Both the position numbers and the translations under genes were made by a program. 64,000 nucleotides of DNA, taken from Pomphorhynchus laevis (taxonomy: Eukaryota; Acanthocephala; Palaeacanthocephala; Echinorhynchida; Pomphorhynchidae). Below are positions 42,951 through 54,482 of this stretch, in pieces. The DNA is taken from NCBI GenBank assembly GCA_012934845.2, contig WNNJ02003660.1:186001-250000 (forward strand). Reading direction: 5' to 3'. Under the pieces are notes generated by a model. It was not told the origin of the DNA, did no database searches, and was given only the letters and a program-made list of their open reading frames with translations. Positions within the stretch are counted from its first letter, which is position 1, and each line of letters starts with the position of its first letter.

Positions 42951-44750
42951 TTGAATGAGACGACTATGGGAAACCCTGTCGAATTTACGACTAAAATCGA
43001 ACATAACCACATCAACTGCCTTTTCCCTTGATAAGGATTCAATCCCAGCTTCACGGTCCGTCAATAGTTTCGTAAAGCAAGAACATCCTTTTCTGAAGCC
43101 ATGTTGTATAGAGATATACATAGAGCTATCTTGGCCTGTGATGCTAAAGTGATCGACTATGTGATCGTAAATAATCATTTCGAGTACCCTGGCCAGATGA
43201 CTTGTAAGGCTCATAGCTCGATAGTTGTCAGCTAACCGACGGTCACTTTTTTAAACGCCTGCACCGCTACTGCACAATCCCATTCAGATGGTATTTGCAT
43301 GATATCCAGGGATGATTGAATGAAACAAGCTAGTGACTGAAAAAGCCAAAGTTAACTTAATAATTTGAGTTGATGCGAATGACTGTAATTGGGATCTGAA
43401 GAAGATGAAGATGACAATTGTGATAATCTTCGGACTACGTCCTTCTCGTTGATTATAATGGAATCTAACACTCAGGGAAGCTGATGCTCCGAAAGGGATC
43501 AGCTACACTATAACTACCATTGTATAGCTCGAATGCATTAGCAAATTTATTAGCAATGTATGATGGGGAATCAAGCAACATTCCGTTCGAGGATAACCTA
43601 GTGATTTCACAATAAAAACGTGCACCTTGACGAACATATGACCAAAAACGTTTGTGAAAACCATTTAAAAATTTAACAATTTGGCAATCCTACTCCAAAA
43701 GTTTCAGCACTCTGAGCCGTTTAGATGCATTGCGAGCAAGTTTGAATTGAGCTATCAAATTACCTTTGTGTCTACATTTTATAAACAAATCGTTGTCTTT
43801 TTAGAGCTTTCTGGAAATTACTGTCAAACCATGGAGATTTCCTACGAAAATTTTCGAATTAATTTACGTGGCACAAAATCATCAGATATTCGATTGAGTA
43901 AATCTCGAATGAAACGCCAACGTTTCTGGTTACCAACATCACCATTTGAGAAAATACAAGATCTAGCATATATGAACAAACATCAGTAGCAAATCTGATG
44001 GCGCGGATAATTGTTGAATGAATAATTGGTTACCTACTAGGAACTCCCATAGCTTCTTATCGTTAGGGAGGCAGATATCAACACTGTTGTTGCCTTCTTC
44101 GTCGACCGCTAAGGTCGGCAAATTAAAATCACCAACTAAAAAGAAAGAGTGATTGTTCGTGCTACATCTTCTAGTTAGAATGTACATCAGTTCATTATCT
44201 AAAAAAGCAGATTTGGGTGTTTAATAAAAACTCTAAACAAAACGCGAAGGTTGGATATAACTAGATCGACTATAAGGCACTCACAGGTTTCTTTCTTATA
44301 CGAATATCTTACTATGTTGCTAATCACGATCCTCTCTTGGACATAAAAATCTACTCATCCACCTCTCTTAGGTGGGAACCTATTCGAACGAAACAAATGA
44401 TAATCTGGAATTGATATTGTACTATTAAGAATGTCATGTTGTAACCACGTCTATGAAACAGCCAAAGAGTATATATACTTAGAATGCGTCCAAACTCTAG
44501 CATAAGCTGCGATTATTTTCGACATTAAGCTGTGGATATTGGGATAGCCTACGACAAGAGCACGTGAAACTCGAGAAAGTGTAGTCACTCGAAAATCCCG
44601 AATTACGAGGTTATTTTTTCCCTCAAAAATGCGACGATTTAACTCACTTCTAGCTTCCGTTAGCATTTTTCTTTCCTGTATTGAATAGTCGTGACGGATA
44701 CGAACTAGACCTATACGCAACTTGTGGAAACATATCACGAATCGAGCCTG

Positions 44751-45014
44751 CTAACTAGTTTCGAATACCACCCTCAACAACCGTGGTAAATCAAATCGTT
44801 TTCCTAAACGATATATGCCAAGTACCTTAATTTGTTCGCCTAAGTCATGCCTCGCAACTGCACATATCCGAATGAGTACTGGACGTGAATGGCACATATC
44901 AGCGTCAATTCTTTTCCGCGTGTCGTATGATGACGGGGACTCACGCACATTCTGCATTATGATGCATCGATTCCGCGATGCGCGACGCGCTGTACCCGAT
45001 AAATTCGCATACAT
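44751..45014 (-). pseudogene. ORF1-like fragment of lineage H copy 1
   Basis: An 87-codon frame with NVRESPSSYDTRKRIDADMC, a VLIRICAVARHDLGEQIKVL middle and YRLGKRFDLPRLLRVVFETS. The V.RLGK....RLL.V.F.S pattern is the RRM-like core of ORF1 proteins in CR1/Jockey-like elements, which bind the element's RNA. The frame is cut off at both ends and belongs to the element at 40620-45060. Confidence 0.6.
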
Positions 45015-45064
45015 TGGAAAAGTGTTGACGTTAGTTGTTGACTGAGACCGTAGAGGTTAATTGT

Positions 45065-45485
45065 TAATTGATGCTCGTGGACCCAATTTGTAGGAGACTC
45101 GTGATTTTTGCTGCTTCTCCGATAAACGCGTTATGATGATATATTTTTTATTGGTGCTAATGTTTAAATTGTTGTATTTGTTTAATTATTACGTAATGAC
45201 ATAAAATGACGTGTTTAGTTGATTACATTTTTTATAATCGAAATTTCACGAAATTGAGCTTTTTTAATTTATTTGTTCGATTATCTTCCACTTTTCATAA
45301 TTCATTTAGTAGGTTCAAATAATTCAAATAAAATTTGAGTGGAGTACTAAGAATTTTCTTATTGCATATTAATTTCTTGCATTTATTTTTATTGAAGGAA
45401 CCTGGAAAACAGCAAAACATTAAAAATATGGATCGCTTTACGATTTCGTATGGCATCTTTTTATGAAATTGTAAAATAAGCGTCA
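45065..45485. other. AT-rich spacer
   Basis: No exon or element could be supported here. Confidence 0.45.
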
Positions 45486-45489
45486 TCTT

Positions 45490-45695
45490 AAAAATAATTG
45501 CCAGAAATCTGATTTATTAAAATTAGTCAATTCATTAAAATTGATTTTATTTTGAATTTCAATTTTAAATTTTAACTTTATAGATATAAATTATATAAAA
45601 ACATATAATAATTATTTATTATTTATAATTATTTGTTATTATTTAATTATTTTTATCTAGCATTATTTTTTATTATTATATAGTTTTAATAATTA
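45490..45695 (-). repeat. Dispersed AT-rich repeat R, diverged copy
   Basis: On the minus strand it shares the AATTGACTAATTTTA core and the TCTAGCATTATTTTT-type segment (plus sense) seen in other R copies. Ends are not clear. Confidence 0.4.
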
Positions 45696-45704
45696 TTTTC
45701 CTAT

Positions 45705-45925
45705 TCTCCCGATTAAACGGCTAAAGCCTTGTGTTGCAATAACTACGAAGAGTGAACCCGCTCTATCATTAGGTGTCTTTACGTCTTTCGACCACGCGAC
45801 CTTGTCGTCTTGGTATGTGCATACAAAGATGTCAATAGAAAGAGAGCGCATGCTTGAGGTTTTAATCCCGTACAAAGAGTATGCAGTGCCTACGATTCCA
45901 GCATTCGGTCACGCGGGCAAACAAT
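45705..45925 (+). repeat. LINE-tail plus SINE-head-like block, second copy
   Basis: GGCTAAAGCCTTGT is followed after about 14 bases by a 60-base block starting GAAGAGTGAACCCGCTCTAT, the same order as at 21.8-21.9 kb on the minus strand. It is cut at 45926 by LINE C1. It is either a SINE head or an internal piece of a CR1-like 3' untranslated region. Confidence 0.35.
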
Positions 45926-48415
45926 AATGAAATGTAGCATTCGTCTTGATCGTCCGTCTGACTCTGACTCTATCACTTTAACTAATCTTTTTTCTGATTT
46001 TAACTATAAATTACTTTCAACAAGCCCAACTCATATTCTCGGCGGTGCTCTCGACATCATTGCTGTCCCTATCTGCTTCAATGACTATACTTCCTTGTCA
46101 ATTACTGATCCCGGTTTGTCCAATCATTTCCTTGTCACTCTTACTCTTACTCGTCCCCATCCTCCGTCTACGCCTCCACTAATATCCACACCAAGTCGAC
46201 ACTGGTAACTTTTCGATATCCCTATTCTCTGCACAGCCTTACTCAATTCTTCACTCTTTTCACTTCCTCTTAACTATCTCTCTCCCGATGATCTCTGCAT
46301 TCTGTTTGATTCTGAACTTACGTCGATCCTCAATAACCTTCTACCTAGTCGACTTCGACGTTCCCAGCGCTTGCGCCATGCTCCCTGGTTCGATTCTGAA
46401 TGTAGTCTTTCTAAGCGTCGACTCCGTCATTCTTTTGGTGTGTATAATCGCTTTCTTAAACGTACTCCCAACTCACTCCCTCCAAATCTCCGTGATTCCT
46501 ACTTTTCTCAACGCCGTTCATATCTCATTCTTATACGTACTAAACGTACTCTCTTTTGGCGAAATCAACTCGAGTCATCTTCCAACTCTAAATCTCATTG
46601 GAAAATCTTAAACTCAATTCTTTCACGATCATCTACTTCTTGTAATATAAATCCTGATGAATTTTCTTCTTATCTACAAACTAAGCTATCTAATTTACTT
46701 TCCCTACTACCCGTAGCCCCCTTGTACCCACTCTTCTCTTTAAATACTTCCCTCCCAGAACTATTCCACCTTCTTCCCGTTTCGTCTGATGAAGTTAATC
46801 GGTTCTGTTCTTATTACCTAATAAAACATCTCCTTCTGACCCGATTCCCACTCACTTGCTTAAAAATATCTGCTTTTCTATATCACCCTTCCTAACCACA
46901 TTGTTCAACTCGTCCATCCGTAGCCGTACATTTCCTTCCATCTGGAAATTCGCCACTGTTCGTCCTCTCATCAAAAAGCAATCTCTCGACTCCTCAGTAC
47001 CATCTTCGTTCCGTCCTATCTCACTTCTCCTAGCCCTCTCTAAACTCTTGGAGCGCCTGGTTCTCAAGCAAGTTAACACATCTCATTTCCTCCAACTTGT
47101 TTCCTCCCTTACAAGCCGCTTTTCGCTCTAATTACTCTACCGAAATTGCCTGTCTTAAAGTTTATAACGGCTTACTTATATCGCGCGATCATAAATTATG
47201 TAGTGTCATAGTTTTTCTTAATCTATCGTCTGCTTTTGACATCGTCGATCACTCGATTCTTCTCCACCGCCTTCGTCATGATTATGGCTTCTATTTACCT
47301 ACTGTATCATGAATTTCTTCACATCTATCATACCGTTCATTTCGAGTCTATTCTAACTCTTCTCTCTCCCATCCTTCGTCCATCCCGTCCTGTGCTCCAG
47401 AATGCTCAGTATTAGGCCCTATGCTTTTCTCTCTTCTCGGTAATTTGTCTTTGATTTCTCATAAATTTAACTTCCATGCTATGCAATATGCTGATGACAT
47501 TCTCATCTATGCTCATGCACCTGCTCATCGTATTTACGATCTTAGTGTTTCTGCTTCCGACTGTCTTGTGTCAATTTCCAGTCATCTTTCTTCCCTTAGC
47601 CTTTCTCTGAATCCTGATAATTCTAAAATTATGTGGATCCTACCTCGACGCCTCGGCTTGGAACCTTCCTCCGTATTATTAAATTCTACAATTCTTCCTA
47701 TCGCTGATAATCTCATTTTCCAGGCTTCTATTTCGACAACCGACTTTCACTTAAACATTTCGTTAGAGATAAAGTACGCTCATCTAACTTGATACTCCGC
47801 AACCTCCGTCAAGTTCGTAGATTGATTGATTTACCTTCTTGTATGAAGGTAATTGATTTACCTTCTTGCATATCTTCTATCCTTTTTTCTAGAATCGATT
47901 ATTGTCTTAGTCTATTTTCCAACTCACCTAAATTTACTCTTCTTCCCCTACACAGCATCGTCAATGCAGCCGTCCGAATTCTCCTCCGTTTTCGTCGTTT
48001 TGATCATACATTCTACCATCTTGCTTCTCTCAAATTGCCTACAATTTATTGTCTTGTTCAAATTCGTCTTCTTTTCGTTGCTTTCCGCCTTGTAACTTTT
48101 CATTCCCGTTCATTTCTCAACCTTCCTTTTCTTAGTAATTCTCGCCCTGTTTACTGTTCCTTGTGTTCCTGTAATTCCCTTCTTTGACATGTCCCAAACT
48201 ACTCTATCTCCTTTGGACTCCGCTCATTCCTGGTGGCTGCTCCTCTATCGTGGAATCATCTGCCCATTCATATACGCCAATCAACTTCCCTGCAGTGCTT
48301 CAAACGCCAAATCCGATCCCATTTAAATAATCTATCTGCTGACTTTTTCATTTTTTGTTTGTGGTCATGTAAGCTTGCAGCTAGCACGCATTTGCCACGT
48401 TAAATAAATTTGTAT
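45926..48415 (+). mobile_element. LINE C copy C1, 5'-truncated in the endonuclease
   Basis: Plus strand: endonuclease end (SIRLDRPSDSDSITL, HILGGALDIIAV, DPGLSNHFLVTL). A linker with CSLSKRRLRHSFGVYNRFLK precedes the RT: FPSIWKFATVRPLIKKQSLD, FRPISLLLALSKLLERLVL, LNLSSAFDIVDHSILLHRLR and NFHAMQYADDILIYAHAPAH (catalytic YADD, about 47480-47520). NPDNSKIMWI and the C-terminal LRNLRQVRRLID...LPFLSNSRPVYCS domain follow. The GVPQGS motif is damaged (CAPECSVLGPMLF). Stops and shifts occur about every 100-150 codons. The 3' tail at 48367-48410 has the GTAA hairpin with one stem mismatch. Confidence 0.78.
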
Positions 48416-48429
48416 TATTATATAAAATT

Positions 48430-49875
48430 ACAGTTCAGCTCGCTACGCTCGTGATAAGTTATAAGAAAATATAAGAAAAGTTATAAGTGTTAAAGTTAAT
48501 TAAACAAAAATAGTTTTCAAGTTAATTACAAAGGCAAAGCGGCGAAAAGATAAAGGAACAATTACACGTCTTACAAACAACCACTGACGACAACCATATA
48601 CAGTCAAATATGAAAACGGGTAAAAAGTCGAGACATTGCAAGAAAAATGACCCGAAGTACGAAGAGGTACAAGTTGGCTGCGACAATGATTGTTGCTTGA
48701 ACTGGTCGATATTATCAGTGCCGGTTGGTGTCCCAAGCGCCTTCAATGGACGTTTCTTGTGTAGAATATGTGCTACATGCGTCATCGACATCCTACACAG
48801 GGAGGTATATTAACTACAAGTACTTGTAAATACAACACGAAATCATCATCTTGTCATGACAGACGAATGCATACTGTCAATACTCACTCGGACAATGATG
48901 GCAATGGCGAATCTAATCTCTTTGTAAGAAATTTTCGAGTTGTACGGTGGCGACCGACAGTGCAGTGACAATTTTTGCTACGGGCATAAATTGTTGCCCA
49001 TATGGGTTTCGCTCAGGTGATCATGCTAACTTTAGTTATATTCATTCTATCTCTCAGATTTCTTATGATAGCAACATACATTTTGGTTCCTCAAATGACC
49101 GCAGTCTTGTAGCGTAATATACTGAGCTTAAATATGTTGTCTTGAAAAATGAGTATGTATGGTGTCTTCTGCATTTGTGAATTTTGGTTGCATCCCAATA
49201 TATCCGACGACGTTGTTTAGATTCCCAGCTACTATTTGCTATGTTCGGATCGTCAATCTGGTAGACGAGGAAGTGGTGTAGCCCCGTACATTCACAATAG
49301 CATATGTGTGTCTGACATACTTACTTTTTCGGATTCGATTAACTCTTCATTTTAAGAACTTTCGTGTTGCATTGTTCGAGGTAGGGTCAAAATTTATGTT
49401 TTTATATTGTTTCGTTCCCCTTCAGCCTTCTTGGATTTGAACTTACTGAGGTCATATCTATGTCGTCTATGCTCCTATGCTCGATTTTTATTGGTCAGTA
49501 ACTTTAACTTCCCCAACATTGATTGGGAAGGTCAGAGTTTGATGTCATACCTTCGACTTGAAAAGGAACTCGGTAGTTTCCTTCTCTTCGACTAGATTAT
49601 TGTCCAACATGTTTGTCATCCTACGTACATCGGATCCCAGTCTATTCTTAATTTAGCGTTTACAAAAGTTATTGGTGATATTTCCAACATCTGCTATCAT
49701 CTACCAGTAGGCAACAGTGATCCCTGTTTACTGTCATGTTATGTACCTTGCCACGACGATCTGCCTTCTCATTTCACTCAGATCATGAAAATAAATTGGG
49801 CTAAAATTACATTAAGGAACTTCAAATAGCATTTTCTACCAAAATCAACACGTATAATTCTTCTTTTCCAAAAAG
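48430..49875 (+). mobile_element. CR1-like LINE 5' half (lineage H, copy 3): ORF1 and endonuclease
   Basis: The frame 48610-48813 has a cysteine-rich PHD-like pattern (VGCDNDCCLNWSI, then FLCRICATCVID), as in the N-terminal finger of some CR1-type ORF1 proteins. It is followed by NGESNLFVRNFRVVRW (about 48900-48950), the ORF1 end. An endonuclease piece VSNFNFPNIDWEGQSLMSYL (about 49492-49555) comes next, then SQSILNLAFT and LPVGNSDPCLLSC near 49640-49740. The RT is absent; the following sequence is lineage E on the other strand. Confidence 0.6.
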
Positions 49876-50262
49876 TTATGAACACTTGTCAGCCCGCTTA
49901 CTGCGTACGTCCAACGGTTTCAAGAACAAGCGATATCGAGTCGTGCTTGCTCATCTATGGTTGTGGTAGATGACTGGAAAGACATTGACTCAGGGGCGCG
50001 AGAAAGGTGGGGCTCGATTTCGACACCATGACAAACTCAGAATAATTCCTGTGCGATTGTCCCTGATGGTGTTTTGTCGAACAGTAGGTAGGCCACTTCT
50101 TGGACAGGAAAGAGCGTGACTCATGCTAATTGGCTCGCCGCATATACAATATCGATCATCACTTAGAGTTGACTAGCCATATCGACAGCGAAGGGCATCG
50201 ACGAATTCAAATAAACTGAGATGAAATTTCTCAGATTTAAGAGGCAAGGAACTGGGCAGTGA

Positions 50263-50754
50263 TTACGCTCGGCTAGTTGCAGCATGTGATATGATATTCG
50301 CCGTTGCTGGCTCTGAAACCTCCATAACCCGTGATAGTCTCTTCGTGAATAATCTTTTTCGATTTATGGATAATGAGATTGCAGCCATATTTTGGCGGTG
50401 ACACAATCGCTCAATGTAATCGACCGATTCGAATGTCTCACATATTTCTTGCGACCCTTTGAATTCCAGCTTGTTGAAGCAAGGATCACAGACACCAAGA
50501 CATCCGAGATTGACCGGAGATGAAACTATTTTAACCCGCTTGCCATCAAGATGAAATCTTTTAATAACTGGGACAAGTGAATGAAAAATGGCTATGTGCA
50601 GATCAGATAAGCACTCCGGTGTGCAATCGATCATCCGAATGTAGTGAGTCCACTTTAATTGCAGGGAGTTAACTAAACCGGTGTATGCAACATGTGGGTC
50701 GATAAAGGTCACCTCCTTTAAACGTTCTCGACGATCGATACCAAAGATTTGCAT
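50263..50754 (-). pseudogene. Thumb/linker domain of lineage E copy 2
   Basis: A 163-codon frame lies directly after the RT core: a LKEVTFIDPHVAYTGLVNSL start, KWTHYIRMIDC, a helical HIAIFHSLVPVIKRFHLDGK segment and the SSPVNLGCLGVCDPCFNKLE motif (GGLG(I)-type turn). It ends before the zinc knuckle, which continues in another frame. No start codon is expected since it is part of a polyprotein. Confidence 0.6.
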
Positions 50755-51344
50755 ATATCATTAGTATGTTCGGTGACAAAAGTATCTGTGCCGATTGGCA
50801 CTCCAAGGGTTTTTATCTCGAGTGTTAAGAGTTACTTGACCCATAGATGGTGGTATTTCATGTGTATGATGAGAAAGTAGCTGGGTTTTGTACGCGTTAA
50901 CGTAGTAACCGAACATAGGACCCTTGTTTACCAGAATTTCCCATACCTTCTGTGCATCATCAAAGCTGCCGACAAAATTTGAGTCATCAGCAAACCACCT
51001 TTGTACAATCTGAGGGACACTCCGTCTTATGAGGTCGATGAGTGGGAGAGATGACATTGCATAGACAGGCATAGCAAAGGAATCTCCTTGAGTAAAGCCC
51101 TCTGAAGATACAATTGTGTCACCACCCAGATAGAGATTCGCGGGAGATTTATAGACGTTTCTTTAGGGTGACTGTTAGTGACGGACAAGTATATTCGATA
51201 TTGTGGAGGGCCACGGCGCGGCTGATGGTAGTAAAAGCGTTGGAGGCATCTGCTAGCAAACACTAATTAGAATTGCTCTGAAATACGTCACGTACTGATC
51301 GTACAGCATATTCGATTCCTGATTTTTGGGATGTAGCAAGTTGA

Positions 51345-51370
51345 ATAACGCCGGCCGCGTCCGGCGTTAT
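51345..51370. repeat. GC-rich 10-bp hairpin at a LINE junction
   Basis: ATAACGCCGG, loop CCGCGT, then CCGGCGTTAT. One arm is coding sequence of lineage E (DAAGVI); the other is where lineage P begins. Confidence 0.7.
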
Positions 51371-51375
51371 AGAAA

Positions 51376-52140
51376 AATGACGTTAACATCTACTCGCTCA
51401 TCAACCTGGCGGGCTTAAGACTTATATGCAATCAAAATATTTGTGACTATAGAGTAATTACTACGCAAATCAGATTGATTGGCACAAAATAAACCTTTTG
51501 TTTCTAAGTAGATACATTTCTGTATAGAAGTTTCTCCAAGACACTACAACAAACACATGTTCGGTAATTATCAATACTAGATCGATCACCATTTTTATAA
51601 AGTGGGGTAACAATAGAGCGTTTCCAAATGTTTAGAATGCTCCCAAAAAACATAGAGACAACAAAAATCTAATAAAGCGGATGACAGGTAACATCAACAA
51701 GCATCTTTGGATATACGGGTGGAAATAAGTCAGGCGAAAGATATTCAAACAACTTTAAATTAAAAAGTGTGCGTTTAGCATTATGGACAGAAATATTGGA
51801 CTTATTATATTCAAGAAATTCCGTTGGTTTGGCAAAATGCATGAACTTGAGGAAGATGCACCTTCATACCTCAAGGCGTCATCATTAGTTCGAAGAGAGC
51901 ATACATGATTACTTCGGTATTCGAAGCTCGCGTACTTAAAGAGAAAGCGGGGGTTTCGAGATGACTGATCAGCTAATTTTTTTCGAATTGGTGCATTTTC
52001 TTACGTTTTAAGGACTGAATGCATTTCTTAGTATGCTATAAGTATATGAATCTACCCTTTAAATGATAACTTCCGAGCTAGTAGAGCAGAACTTTGTTCT
52101 CTATCAAACCAGGGCTTATTGTTCGAATTGACTTTATAGT
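51376..52140 (-). mobile_element. CR1-like LINE fragment (lineage P), RT N-terminal part
   Basis: On the minus strand, FRKKLADQSSRNPRFLFKYA (about 51930-51990) is the linker after the endonuclease, and NIWKRSIVTPLYKNGDRSSI (about 51575-51640) with LEKLLYRNVST is the RT finger motif (W..S.V.P.YK.GD). It stops before the palm at 51376, where lineage E starts with a hairpin. Confidence 0.6.
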
Positions 52141-53235
52141 ACTTTATATGGGAATTGAGCCGAAGTTGATGTCATCGGCATATTGCAAAACATGGAAGTT
52201 AAATGGATGAGAAATAGAAGATAAATCACCGAGAAAAAGAGAAAAACAAAGGGTCAAATAAGGAGCCTTGTGGGACACCGGAAGGGATGGAAGAAGAATG
52301 GGAGAGAGAAGAGTTAGAATAGATGCGAAATGTACGGTTTTATAAATATGAAGAAAACCATGATAAAGTGGGTAAAGAGAAGCCATAATCATGACGAAGA
52401 TGATAGAGAAGAATCGAATGATCGACGATGTCAAAAGTAGATGAGAGATCAAGGGAAACTATGACACTATATAATTTATGATCGCGCGATATAAGTAAGC
52501 CGTTATAAACTCTAAGACAGGCAATTTCGGTAGAGTAATTAGAGCGAAAAGCGGCTTGGAAGGAAAATAAATATGCATTAGTTTGTTTGAGAACAAGACG
52601 CTCTTTAAGTTTAGAGAGGGTTGGGATAAGTGAGATAGGACGGTACGAAGATGTTAGTGAGGGGTCGAGAAATTGCTTTTCGAGGAGATGACGAATAGTG
52701 ACGCATTTACAGTTGGAAGAAAATGTCCAGCTACGGATAGACAAGTTGAACAAGGTGGTTAGGAAGGATGAGATAGATGAGCAGATATTTTTAAGGAAGT
52801 GAGTGGGAATTGGGTCAGAAGGAGGCGTTTTATTATGTAATGGCAGAAGAACAGAAGAAACTTCGTCAGACTAAACGAATAGAGTGTAGAATAGCTCCGG
52901 GATGAAAGTATTTAAATAGCAGATAGAGTACTAGGGGTGTATAAGTGGTAGATGATCTTGAAAGAATTGAGTTTAAGATTTTCCAATGAGATTTAGAGTT
53001 GGAAGATGACTCGAGTTGATTTCGCCAAAAGAGAGTACGTTTAGTACGTATAAAAATAAGATGTGAACGGCGTTGATAAAAGTAGGAATCACGGAGATTT
53101 GGAGGGAGTGAGTTGGGAGAACGTTTAAGAAAGCGTTTATACATACGAAAAGAGTGGCCAAGTCGACACTTAGAAAGACAACAGTCGGAATCGAACCAGG
53201 AAGCATGACGCAAGCGCTGAACAATTGTGATGTAT
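52141..53235 (-). mobile_element. LINE C copy C2, internal fragment
   Basis: Minus-strand LINE C from the post-endonuclease linker (CCLSKCRLGHSFRMYKRFLK, NLRDSYFYQRRSHLIFIR) through SYRPISLIPTLSKLKERLVL, SLDLSSTFDIVDHSILLYHL and PYLTLCFSLFLGDLSS to FHVLQYADDI. It ends at the catalytic YADD box, so both 5' and 3' parts are missing. Breaks occur between the blocks. It is close in sequence to C1. Confidence 0.7.
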
Positions 53236-53399
53236 GGACCTTTGTTCGAGTTAAAATTTCTGACCGTTCGGTGTATCAAGTGAACTGTTTACATGTGGTT
53301 TTTGTGCATCAGTAAAACTTTCACAGCTATCCTGCTCATTCACCTCTGTCTCACATACGACTACTCAGACCGATACTGTTTTTGACGTTTTCCTCATAT

Positions 53400-54482
53400 C
53401 AACAGTTTGATAGAGTAGATCATGGTCTACTTCTTCAGAAACTTGTCAATACTGGACTCCCAAACATAATAGTTGATTGGATTAGAGAATTTCTTCGTGA
53501 TCGTTGCTTTCGAGTACTTGTCGATTGGTCATTGTCTGTGTCTAGAGAATGTCATATTGGAGTACCTCAAGGTTCAGTTTTGGGTCCGCTTTTATTCAGC
53601 ATTTATGTTAACGATTTGCCTGGGTGCATTCGCTCTCGATCATGTTTGTATGCAGATGACTTAAAAATATGGCGGCCCATTCATTCATGTGAGGATGTTG
53701 ATAATTTGCAAACTGATATAGATAATTTGGAGTTGTGGGCGGCGTTAAACAAGCTTGTGATAAATGTTTCGAAATGCAAACACATGCGTATTATTGGTAA
53801 TGCTCGCAAGCAACTAACATCAGCTTGTTACACATATAAGGACTGTATTGTGGAAAGTGTCGATAGTTACAAAGATTTAGGAGTATGGGTTACCTCTAAT
53901 TTATCAACCAAAAAGCACACTGATCAAGCTTGTGCCAACTCCAATAAAATGATAGGTATGATTCGACGCGCGTTTGTTCGCGTTAATCCGACTGCTCTTC
54001 GGCCTCTGATTTTAGCACATGTATTGAGTAGACTTTTATATGCAGCTCCGGTTGTATACCCACGTACTGTGCATGAACATAAGAAATCAGAGAGGGTACT
54101 TCGCAGGGCAACAAAGCTAGCACCAACGTTGGCGTCGCTGCCTTATGAAGACAGACTGAGATCATTAGGACTTGAGACCGTCACATGGACCCGTCGGTAC
54201 ATGGATATGTGCCTTGTTTGGCATTTATTCCAACGTCCTCATCACCCTCTTCGGAGTAGGGTTCAACTACGTTGTTCAAATGTTCTTCGCGGTCATTCTT
54301 TAACTATTCGAAGAAACAGAGTACAGAAATTGGGCGCGATGCAATTTGATAGAAGAATTGTTGAGCTGTGGAACAACCTTGATGCAGACACCGTTGGATG
54401 CAGTTCACTTAGTGCTTTTAAAAGAAGACTACGAATGGATCAAGCAATGTTTCGTGTTGCATTTCCTTATTTTAAAAACTAA
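53400..54482 (+). CDS. Lineage K reverse transcriptase C-terminal part, uninterrupted
   Basis: About 360 codons without a break: FDRVDHGLLLQKLVN, GVPQGSVLGPLLFSIYVNDL (about residue 59), SCLYADDLKIWRPIHS (catalytic YADD, about residue 88) and LWAALNKLVINVSKCKHMRI. DLGVWVTSNLS and the ALRPLILAHVLSRLLYAAPV thumb helices follow, then ERVLRRATKLAPTLASLPYE, LGLETVTWTRRYMDMCLVWH and a terminal RRIVELWNNLDADTVGCSSL-SAFKRRLR. The missing upstream half (endonuclease and RT fingers) means it cannot be a working element. The family transposes by target-primed reverse transcription. Confidence 0.8.
   Translation, partial: QQFDRVDHGLLLQKLVNTGLPNIIVDWIREFLRDRCFRVLVDWSLSVSRECHIGVPQGSVLGPLLFSIYVNDLPGCIRSRSCLYADDLKIWRPIHSCEDVDNLQTDIDNLELWAALNKLVINVSKCKHMRIIGNARKQLTSACYTYKDCIVESVDSYKDLGVWVTSNLSTKKHTDQACANSNKMIGMIRRAFVRVNPTALRPLILAHVLSRLLYAAPVVYPRTVHEHKKSERVLRRATKLAPTLASLPYEDRLRSLGLETVTWTRRYMDMCLVWHLFQRPHHPLRSRVQLRCSNVLRGHSLTIRRNRVQKLGAMQFDRRIVELWNNLDADTVGCSSLSAFKRRLRMDQAMFRVAFPYFKN

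Larger units (their letters stand above)
40620..45060 (-). mobile_element. CR1-like LINE (lineage H, copy 1), nearly full length, split by LINE A6
   Basis: Minus strand, 5' to 3': ORF1 (45014-44751) with GKRFDLPRLLRVVFE, then ARSELNRRIFEGKNNLVIRD (about 44580-44660). The endonuclease has SFFLVGDFNLPTLAV (about 44080-44140). A linker reading KRFWSYVRQGARFYCEITRL (about 43590-43650) leads to the RT start with NYRAMSLTSHLARVLEMIIY and QHGFRKGCSCFTKL (43230-43060). LINE A6 interrupts at 42950-41756. RT resumes with DFLSNRSF (about 41695-41720) and AFADDIKIWCDAQSEE (about 41530-41580), then RLYNALVRPHLEYPG. The C-terminus near 40700-40900 is broken. The catalytic box is FADD. Confidence 0.7.
49880..51375 (-). 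mobile_element. RLE-type LINE fragment (lineage E, copy 2) with RT, zinc and nuclease motifs
   Basis: On the minus strand: DAAGVIQLATSQKSGIEYAV (51370-51310), ADASNAFTTISRAVALHN, LYLGGDTIVSSEGFTQGDSF and AMPVYAMSSLPLIDL. RWFADDSNFVGSF follows (catalytic FADD, about 50960-51000), then FGYYVNAYKTQLL. The thumb comes next with HVAYTGLVNSLQLKWTHYIR and NLGCLGVCDPCFNKLEF (to 50263). Further on are a DALRCRYGW block, a HALSCPRSGLPTVRHN-type piece (about 50050-50110), EIEPHL (about 50000-50020) and ARLDIAC (about 49930-49950). This order (RT, thumb, zinc knuckle, RHN, E, D) is that of RLE elements. It is broken in many frames and lacks both ends. Confidence 0.7.
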
